Shown: one piece after another, positions 3,836 through 9,610 of the stretch
Layout: each line of letters starts with the position of its first letter
Position numbering within the stretch: position 1 is the first letter of the stretch
Source of the DNA: an uncultured Clostridium sp.
GTDB taxonomy: Bacteria; Bacillota; Clostridia; TANB77; CAG-508
Assembly (NCBI GenBank): GCA_946495905.1
Contig: CAMMEP010000053.1
Coordinates: forward strand, 1 to 9,610
Reading direction: 5' to 3'
DNA length: 9,610 bases
The notes under the pieces: generated by a model
What the model was told of the DNA's origin: nothing
The model's input: only the letters and a program-made list of their open reading frames with translations
The model's database searches: none
Made by a program: the position numbers and the translations under genes

Positions 3836-6394
3836 ATGTACACGTTTAATAGGATAAAGGTAAATCCACAATTACCAAATAGAATTGAAAAATTATCAGT
3901 AATAGCAAATAATTTATGGTGGTCATGGAATACAAATTTTTTGAAATTATTTAAAGAAATAGATATCGATTTGTGGGAGAGAGTAGGAAAAAATCCTGTA
4001 AAATTCTTAAAAAATGTCTCACAAGAAAAATTAGAAGAAGTATGTCAAAACCAAGAATTTTTAAAACAATATGATAAATTTGTAAAAGATTTTGAAGATT
4101 ATATGAAAAGTAAAAATACTTGGTTTGCAAAAAAGCATTCAGATAATCAAGGAGATTTAATAGCATATTTTTCTGCAGAGTATGGATTAGATGAAATTCT
4201 TCCTATTTATTCAGGAGGACTTGGAATTTTATCTGGCGATCATCTAAAATCTGCTAGTGATTTAGGTGTTCCACTAATTGCAGTAGGATTATTATATAAG
4301 AATGGATACTTTTGGCAAACAATTAATGGGCAAGGAGTTCAAGAAACAGAGTATAGAGAGTTAGACTTAGAGAATTTACCAATCCTTCCTGTAAAAGATG
4401 TAGATGGCAAAGAATTAATTATATCCGTAGATATGCCAAAAAAGAAATTATATATAAAAGTATGGCAAATAAGTGTAGGAAGAGTAACTCTATATCTAAT
4501 GGATTCCGATATTGATGCAAACATTGACGAATATAGAGGAATTACAAAAACATTATATGGTGGAAACCAAGAAACTCGTATTCAGCAAGAAATTGTACTT
4601 GGAATGGCTGGAGTAGAGCTATTAAGAAGAATTGGTGTAAAGCCAACCGTATATCATATGAATGAAGGGCATTCATCCTTTTTAATACTAAAATTAATTG
4701 AAAATACTATAAAAGATAAAAAAGTTTCTTTTAACATAGCAAAGGATATTGTAAGTTCTAAAACTGTATTTACGACACATACGCCAGTACCAGCAGGAAA
4801 TGATATTTTCCCACTAGAGTTAATGGAAAAATATTTTAAAGATTACTGGGATAAACTAGGAATTAGTAAACAAGATTTCTTTAATATGGGAAGAAAACCA
4901 AATGCAAATTTAAGCAGTGGATTTGACATGGGAGTGCTAGCACTAAAAGTAGCTGGAAAGAAGAATGGTGTTAGTAAATTACATGGTGCTGTTTCTAGAG
5001 AATTATTTGGAGATATATGGCCAAATATAGCAGCAAATGAAGCACCAATCACATATGTGACAAATGGAATACATACTTGTTCATGGCTTCCACAGAATAT
5101 AAAAAGTCTATATAATGAATATTTGGCACCTTATTGGCAAGACAATATCTTTAACAATGAGGTATGGGAGAGAATTAATAACATACCAGACGAAAAACTA
5201 TGGAATGCTCATTTAGATAGAAAAAGAAAACTAATTGCTTTAGTAAAAGATAATACAACCAAAAGATTACATCGATGTGGTTATAGCTACCAAGAAATTG
5301 ATAAAATCACTTCAAAACTAAGTGAAAATGTATTAACCATAGGGTTTGCTAGAAGATTTGCAACATATAAAAGAGCAACACTTATTTTTAAAGACCTAGA
5401 AAGAATTACACAAATATTTAGTAATGAAAATAGGCCAATCCAAATAATATTTGCAGGAAAAGCGCATCCAGCAGATAAAGAAGGACAAGATTTAATAAAA
5501 TACATTCATGAAATATCTATGAAGCCACAATTTAAAGGAAAAATATTCTTACTTGAAAATTATAATATTGCCATGTCAAGATATTTAATAAGTGGAGTAG
5601 ATGTATGGCTAAATACCCCAAGAAGACCTATGGAAGCGTCTGGAACAAGTGGACAAAAGGCATCCGTATGTGGAGTTCCAAACTTTAGTGTATTAGATGG
5701 TTGGTGGGCAGAAGGATATAATTCTAAAAATGGTTGGTACATAGGTTTAAATGATGAATATGAAAATTGTGATGTGCAAGATAAAGCAGATAGTGACGAT
5801 ATTTATACAACCCTAGAAAACAAAATAATTCCTACCTATTATGATAGAAATAAAGATAATATTCCAGAAAAATGGATTAAAATAATGAAGAACTCTATTA
5901 TATCAACAGGAGGAAGATTTAGTACATCTAGAATGCTAGTAGATTATGTGGAAAAATTATATCTTCCACTATGTGATTTATATGATAACTATTATAGTAA
6001 ATTAGATAAAGTTACAGAGTTTAATAGTTGGAAAGATCAATTATACCAAAACTGGGATGATATAAAAATAACTCAGGAAAATAATTTAGACAATATTACA
6101 ATTGATGCAGGAAACTATATTGATGTAAAATGTAAAGTAACATTGCCAAATATTTCAATTGATAATATACAAGCACAAGCTTATTATGGAAAAATAGAAG
6201 AAAATGGAGTTGTAGACGATATTCAAGTAATACCAATGAAACTAGAAGAGGAAGACAAAGAAAATAAGGTATATACATTTTCAGCAAAAATAAAGCTTGT
6301 AAATGGAGGAGAATATGGCTATACCTTCCGTGTAATGCCAAAGCATGAAATGATATTAGATCCAGAGAATCTTAATTTAGTTAAATGGATTTAG
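3836..6394 (+). CDS. glgP: Alpha-glucan (glycogen/maltodextrin) phosphorylase, GT35, DUF3417 type
   Basis: This 852-residue enzyme releases glucose-1-phosphate from the non-reducing ends of alpha-1,4-glucans using pyridoxal phosphate. It is the Thermotoga/Thermus kind, not the E. coli kind: it begins with a DUF3417 region (about 14-105, with LPNRIEKLSVIANNLWWSW), then AYFSAEYG (110-117), GGLGILSGDH (127-136), HMNEGHSSF (274-282), TTHTPVPAGND (313-323), GFARRFATYKR (503-513), AGKAHP (540-545) and EASGTSGQKAS (600-610). The lysine at 608 aligns with the pyridoxal-phosphate lysine of phosphorylases. A beta-rich C-terminal part (about 745-852) ends with YGYTFRVMPKHEM..DPENLNLVKW, as in this subfamily. 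Length is normal and no key motif is broken. The protein is cytoplasmic. It has its own promoter and is followed after 112 bases by a 46-aa membrane-peptide gene; the GH57 branching-type gene faces it downstream. Exact chain-length preference cannot be read from sequence. Confidence 0.95.
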   Translation: MYTFNRIKVNPQLPNRIEKLSVIANNLWWSWNTNFLKLFKEIDIDLWERVGKNPVKFLKNVSQEKLEEVCQNQEFLKQYDKFVKDFEDYMKSKNTWFAKKHSDNQGDLIAYFSAEYGLDEILPIYSGGLGILSGDHLKSASDLGVPLIAVGLLYKNGYFWQTINGQGVQETEYRELDLENLPILPVKDVDGKELIISVDMPKKKLYIKVWQISVGRVTLYLMDSDIDANIDEYRGITKTLYGGNQETRIQQEIVLGMAGVELLRRIGVKPTVYHMNEGHSSFLILKLIENTIKDKKVSFNIAKDIVSSKTVFTTHTPVPAGNDIFPLELMEKYFKDYWDKLGISKQDFFNMGRKPNANLSSGFDMGVLALKVAGKKNGVSKLHGAVSRELFGDIWPNIAANEAPITYVTNGIHTCSWLPQNIKSLYNEYLAPYWQDNIFNNEVWERINNIPDEKLWNAHLDRKRKLIALVKDNTTKRLHRCGYSYQEIDKITSKLSENVLTIGFARRFATYKRATLIFKDLERITQIFSNENRPIQIIFAGKAHPADKEGQDLIKYIHEISMKPQFKGKIFLLENYNIAMSRYLISGVDVWLNTPRRPMEASGTSGQKASVCGVPNFSVLDGWWAEGYNSKNGWYIGLNDEYENCDVQDKADSDDIYTTLENKIIPTYYDRNKDNIPEKWIKIMKNSIISTGGRFSTSRMLVDYVEKLYLPLCDLYDNYYSKLDKVTEFNSWKDQLYQNWDDIKITQENNLDNITIDAGNYIDVKCKVTLPNISIDNIQAQAYYGKIEENGVVDDIQVIPMKLEEEDKENKVYTFSAKIKLVNGGEYGYTFRVMPKHEMILDPENLNLVKWI

Positions 6395-6452
6395 AAAAAA
6401 TGTTATAACAAAAACATACAAAAGATTTTAAATTTTAATTAATATAAAATAA

Positions 6453-6488
6453 CACAAATGTAGAAAAATAGTAAGCTCTTCATTTGTG
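6453..6488 (+). promoter_or_regulatory. Hairpin upstream of the small membrane ORF
   Basis: CACAAATG (6453-6460) and CATTTGTG (6481-6488) are exact reverse complements, with a further 3 pairs possible after one mismatch. The stem ends 5 bases before the AGGAGG of the 46-aa ORF. There is no T-run, so termination of glgP here is unlikely; a processing or translation role is possible. Confidence 0.4.
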
Positions 6489-6506
6489 AGAGTAGGAGGG
6501 AAAACA

Positions 6507-6647
6507 ATGGAAGAAATAAAAGAGAAGAAAGTAAAAGAAACATCAAAAGAGAAAAAGAATACATTTACTTTAATATACATTCTTGTTGGTATATTTATTA
6601 TAGCAGTACTTGCAATGTTAGTATATGCATTCTTTGTTACTAGATAG
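6507..6647 (+). CDS. 46-residue single-pass membrane peptide
   Basis: ATG at 6507-6509 follows TAGGAGGG (6493-6500) at a 6-base distance, a very strong ribosome binding site, and the frame runs to TAG at 6645-6647. The peptide has a highly charged, lysine/glutamate-rich first part (residues 2-18) and then one hydrophobic helix of about 24 residues (20-44, with LIYILVGIFIIAVLAMLVYA), ending FFVTR. This topology suggests an inner-membrane peptide with its N-terminus in the cytoplasm. It lies 112 bases behind glgP on the same strand and is followed by a good hairpin terminator, so it may be the last gene of the glgP transcript. I do not recognise a family. Such peptides can be membrane tethers or regulators of larger proteins, but nothing here shows which. 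The start signal and terminator make it likely to be real. Confidence 0.75.
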   Translation: MEEIKEKKVKETSKEKKNTFTLIYILVGIFIIAVLAMLVYAFFVTR

Positions 6648-6671
6648 AAAGTGCGTAAATTTATTAAAATA

Positions 6672-6706
6672 AAGAGGTAGTATTTTTATATGAAATACTA
6701 CCTTTT
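6672..6706. terminator. Hairpin terminator between converging glgP and GH57 arms
   Basis: AGGTAGTATTT (6675-6685) pairs perfectly with AAATACTACCT (6693-6703) around a 7-nt loop. The stem extends by a G-U and two A-U pairs. It is followed by TTT on the + strand and by a T-rich stretch on the minus strand. It can serve the small ORF (+) and the GH57 gene (-), whose stop codon is about 50 bases to the right. Confidence 0.8.
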
Positions 6707-6755
6707 ATAGATACTTCTTCTCTAAAAAAATGACTATAAATGTAACATTAAAGAT

Positions 6756-8348
6756 TTAATAATAAATCATATAATCGATTTCTGGAAAGATACAATCCTT
6801 TTTATAAATTTCTTTTAAAAATTCTTCATCAATCTTATCTTCTGTAATTTGATAATACAATTTCGTAAATCTACCTATATGATCTTTAATTCTTTTCTTA
6901 GCATAGTCTACCATAGTTCCATTAGTAATAATAAATAACCAGTCACTACTTTGAGCAAGTAAAAGCTCTCTAGCACATTGATTTAATGCTTTCCTACGTA
7001 AAGAAGTTTTTTTCTCGTTTGGATATAAATGAGCTAGTTCTACCATTCTATTACCAGCAACATGCAAATGTCTATGTACATAATCATTGGTTTGATTAAG
7101 CCATACTTCACTATATCCATTAGCACCCCAGCTAGATCTACAAGGAGTAGATACCTGCATTAAAGGATATTTATCAATATATTCACTAGGTGTTATTAAT
7201 TTAAAATTACACTCATCATAATAAATTTTCTTAAATAAAATATATAACCAATAAGGACCTTCATACCACCAATGTCCATATAGTTCGGCATCATAAGGAC
7301 ATAAAATAATAGGTGGATTTCCCATAAGGGAAGAAAGTTTTTCTATTTGAGCTTCTCTACTATCAAAGAAATGTCCTGCTTGCTTTTCGGCAGAATCTTT
7401 TGCCCATCGTAGATTGTAAATATCTTTCTCACAATCTTTTCCAGTAATTCGATGGTACTTAATTCCAGTATGTACACGAGCACCATTGGAAGCTATATAA
7501 GGTTTAATATAATCATAATCAGTATCATACCCAATATCACGATAGAAATCCCTGTAATTAAAATCACCAGGATAACCATTGATGGAACTCCATACTTGTC
7601 TAGAAGATTCGATATCTCTACCAAAAGCAATAACACCTTCTGGAGAAACAATAGGGGCAAAAGTACCATAGACAGGAGTTGGGTTTGCATATAAAATACC
7701 ATGGGATTCCGTAATAATATAATCAATGCCAAACTCCTTCAAATACTTGTCTGCTTCTGGAATATAGCCACATTCAGGAAGCCAAATACCACGAGGTTTT
7801 CTTCCAAAATACTTTTCATAGGTTTGTACTCCAATGGCAATTTGCGCTTTTACTGTTTGCTCTGTAACGTAAAGAATAGGGAAATAACCATGAGTTGCGC
7901 CACAAGTGATAATTTCCAAAACACCAATATCTTGGAAATATTTAAAACCTTGGATTAAATTACAGTTATATACATCTTTAAATACGTGTAAATCGTTAGT
8001 GTATCTTTCTAGATAATACTTCGCAAGAGTATTCAATCTATTATCATATTTTGTTCGAACTACTTCTTTTTCACATAATTCAATATGTTTTTTCAAATAT
8101 TTAATATATCTTTTTTGCAACAATTTATTATCTAGCATATTAAGAAGAGGGGGAGTAAGTGACATGGTAACTCGAAAGTCAACTTTTTCCTCCTCTAATT
8201 TTTTAAAGTTTAAAAGAAGTGGTATATAGGTCTCAGAAATAGCTTCATAAAGCCATTGCTCTTCTAAATAATCTTCACTTTCCGGATGATGAATGAATGG
8301 TAAGTGTGCATGTAGTACAAAGCTTACATATCCTTTTTCTTTTGTCAT
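6756..8348 (-). CDS. GH57 alpha-glucan branching-type enzyme
   Basis: The 530-residue protein fits the GH57 1,4-alpha-glucan branching enzymes (Thermococcus TK1436, Thermus TTHA1902), which cut an alpha-1,4 chain and rejoin it as an alpha-1,6 branch. Conserved regions are visible in order: LHAHLPF (12-18), THGYFPIL (152-159), GIWLPECGY (187-195) with the predicted nucleophile Glu192, and CPYDAELYGHWWYEGP (350-365) with the predicted acid/base Asp353. The helical C-terminal part carries SSWGANGYSEVWLN (405-418) and SSDWLFIITNG (467-477), typical of branching-type rather than amylase-type members. Length matches the family and no residue is missing. It is cytoplasmic, with no signal peptide. 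The ribosome binding site is weak and distant (AAGAAAGG at 8361-8368, 12 bases from ATG). No good promoter is seen in the 99 bases behind the DUF4912 gene, so co-transcription with it is likely. Activity is inferred from family, and an amylase-like activity is the main alternative. Confidence 0.92.
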   Translation of the reverse strand: MTKEKGYVSFVLHAHLPFIHHPESEDYLEEQWLYEAISETYIPLLLNFKKLEEEKVDFRVTMSLTPPLLNMLDNKLLQKRYIKYLKKHIELCEKEVVRTKYDNRLNTLAKYYLERYTNDLHVFKDVYNCNLIQGFKYFQDIGVLEIITCGATHGYFPILYVTEQTVKAQIAIGVQTYEKYFGRKPRGIWLPECGYIPEADKYLKEFGIDYIITESHGILYANPTPVYGTFAPIVSPEGVIAFGRDIESSRQVWSSINGYPGDFNYRDFYRDIGYDTDYDYIKPYIASNGARVHTGIKYHRITGKDCEKDIYNLRWAKDSAEKQAGHFFDSREAQIEKLSSLMGNPPIILCPYDAELYGHWWYEGPYWLYILFKKIYYDECNFKLITPSEYIDKYPLMQVSTPCRSSWGANGYSEVWLNQTNDYVHRHLHVAGNRMVELAHLYPNEKKTSLRRKALNQCARELLLAQSSDWLFIITNGTMVDYAKKRIKDHIGRFTKLYYQITEDKIDEEFLKEIYKKDCIFPEIDYMIYY

Positions 8349-8447
8349 GTTTTATCAAAACCTTTCTTGTTTATAAAGTACTAAGTTTAGTTTATTTTTT
8401 ACAATATATTCAAAATTTATTTCTATTAAATAACGTAATAATTATCA

Positions 8448-9452
8448 TTATTTAAAAGTAGAACTGCCAGAAGAGGATAGATTTAATTTTAGAGTTGAAT
8501 TTAATTCATTATCAATTTCATCCTTATACATCTCTTTATATAATTCGTAAATATTATATACTTTGCCAAGATTTTTAAGAAATGAAATAGAAGTTATTTC
8601 TTTTTCTTCAATAAAATTATTTTTCACATTTCTAAAAAAGACAGATTTACCAAGCTTATCAAGTAGAATATGATTATTTGGCATTTCCATATCATTAGAA
8701 GTGGTCACATAAATATAATTATCTATATTTGTATTATACTGAATTGGCCTTCTACCAAGCTCAACAGAATAGTCACAATCTGCATCATTTACATGTAAAT
8801 ACCAACTATTTGCAAAATCATTTATTTCAACCTCAAACGAGTAATTCATTGTTTTATTGGTAACAACTAAAACAGGTTTAGTTGTGCTAAAAAAGTCATC
8901 TCCATATTTTTCAATATAGGAGCTACGGTCTTCGTCCGAAATATCCCAATAAATAAAAAGCATCGTAGGCGTTTGAGCTAGAATTTTTACAACCGTTTCA
9001 TTATAACGATATGGTAAATCATAATATTCTACACTAGCAACCATTTTTTTAGTTTTTGTGCTTTTTACTACTTTTCTAGTGGTACCAGTTTTTTTGGAAG
9101 TAGTAGCTCTTTTGTTAGCAGCTTTAGTATTAGATGTCTTATTGGCAGCTTTGGCAGTAGCTTTTTTAGATTCTTTTTTAGTAGCACTACTAGATGCTGT
9201 TTTTGAAGTCTTTTTCTTTTCCGTAGCTACCGATTTCTTAGTGGAAGCTGTTGCATTAGATATTTTTTTACCAGTAGTTGTTTTGGCTGCAGCAGATTTT
9301 TTACTAGTAGTTTTTTTGGTAGACTTACTAGTTTCCTTTTTGCTAGTTGTATCGTTATCTTTTATAATATTTGCCTTTTTTGCTCCTTTTTTTTCAATAT
9401 TATTTTCTATTATTTCAGTTGATTTTAATTCCTCTTTTGATTTCCTTGGCAT
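8448..9452 (-). CDS. DUF4912 protein with lysine-rich histone-H1-like N-terminal tail
   Basis: The 334-residue protein has two parts. Residues 1-136 are low complexity, about 39 lysines among Ala, Ser and Thr, in KKxxx-type blocks like bacterial histone-H1-like tails. Residues about 141-250 form a DUF4912-like domain: VEYYDLPYRYNETVVKILAQ, TPTMLFIYWDIS (161-172), a beta-strand pattern, NSWYLHVND (215-223), then ELGRRPI. The end (about 285-334) is a charged helix and a Ser-rich tail. There is no signal peptide, so it is probably cytoplasmic. GGAGG (9458-9462) is 5 bases before ATG. It sits 99 bases upstream of the GH57 gene, probably in the same operon. DUF4912 has no known activity; its pattern suggests a small beta-sandwich, and the neighbour suggests a glucan-linked role, both inferences. 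The tail could bind polyanions such as nucleic acid. A role in the nucleoid independent of glycogen is the alternative. Confidence 0.82.
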   Translation of the reverse strand: MPRKSKEELKSTEIIENNIEKKGAKKANIIKDNDTTSKKETSKSTKKTTSKKSAAAKTTTGKKISNATASTKKSVATEKKKTSKTASSSATKKESKKATAKAANKTSNTKAANKRATTSKKTGTTRKVVKSTKTKKMVASVEYYDLPYRYNETVVKILAQTPTMLFIYWDISDEDRSSYIEKYGDDFFSTTKPVLVVTNKTMNYSFEVEINDFANSWYLHVNDADCDYSVELGRRPIQYNTNIDNYIYVTTSNDMEMPNNHILLDKLGKSVFFRNVKNNFIEEKEITSISFLKNLGKVYNIYELYKEMYKDEIDNELNSTLKLNLSSSGSSTFK

Positions 9453-9484
9453 TTCTTCCTCCGTAAAATAAAATATTCCAATAT

Positions 9485-9513
9485 ATAATATATCAAATGG
9501 GAAATAAATTCAA
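9485..9513 (-). promoter_or_regulatory. Promoter of the DUF4912-GH57 operon
   Basis: On the minus strand TTGAAT (9508-9513) is followed after 17 bases by TATTAT (9485-9490), a good SigA-like pair. It lies 33 bases before the start codon of the DUF4912 gene. A second TTGACA occurs at 9557-9562 without a convincing -10 partner. The remaining bases to 9610 show no gene. Confidence 0.6.
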
Positions 9514-9610
9514 GTAAAAATTCAAAAAAATTGGAAAAAATTTGGAGCCAGAATACTGTCAATAACTTTTGATTAGTTCACCCTAAAAATAATATTTTAA
9601 CTTGTGACTT

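Noticed and set aside
9058..9471. 137-aa open frame on the + strand, rich in Leu, Val, Ala and Phe, looking like a membrane protein
   Set aside because: It is the antisense shadow of the Lys/Ala/Thr-rich tail of the DUF4912 gene; lysine codons read backwards give Phe/Leu. It has no proper ribosome binding site.

Overview
The window looks like chromosomal DNA from a low-GC Bacillota, most likely a spore-forming member of Clostridia. It is strongly AT-rich, the genes have strong AGGAGG-type ribosome binding sites, the usable promoters look like SigA promoters, and the DUF421-DUF4363 gene pair is typical of clostridial spore-formers. No phage, transposase, CRISPR, rRNA or tRNA gene is visible. 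This is an inference from style and gene content; there is no phylogenetic marker here.

Left part (1-2115): the window opens inside the nucleotide-binding domain of an ABC exporter (+ strand, 5' end missing). It is followed by a roughly 127-base imperfect palindrome, a small AT hairpin and a strong bidirectional terminator. On the minus strand lie an HD-domain metal phosphohydrolase of the YfbR/HDDC2 type (752-1408) and a small four-helix YvlD-like membrane protein (1597-1965). Each has a clear ribosome binding site, and the second has its own terminator.

Middle part (1966-3835): a very AT-rich divergent intergenic region carries an outward-facing 19-bp inverted repeat and several perfect palindromes. 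It leads into a DUF421 (YetF-like) membrane protein and a DUF4363 single-pass protein, which form a two-gene operon. A 187-bp long-inverted-repeat element starts directly after the DUF4363 stop codon and precedes the promoter of the next gene.

Right part (3836-9610): this is a glycogen or alpha-glucan locus. A Thermotoga/Thermus-type glucan phosphorylase (GT35 with an N-terminal DUF3417 region) is on the + strand, followed by an unlisted 46-residue membrane peptide. Facing it on the minus strand are a GH57 alpha-glucan branching-type enzyme and, upstream of that, a DUF4912 protein with a long lysine-rich, histone-H1-like tail. The two arms converge on a shared hairpin terminator. Together they suggest making branches (GH57), removing glucose-1-phosphate from chain ends (phosphorylase) and an uncharacterised glucan-associated or scaffold protein (DUF4912). 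Glycogen synthase and ADP-glucose pyrophosphorylase are not in the window.

No convincing new multi-gene system such as defence or secretion was found. The items most worth a second look are the two long palindromic elements, the DUF4912 basic-tail protein beside GH57, the 46-aa membrane peptide and the symmetric control region at 1966-2387.
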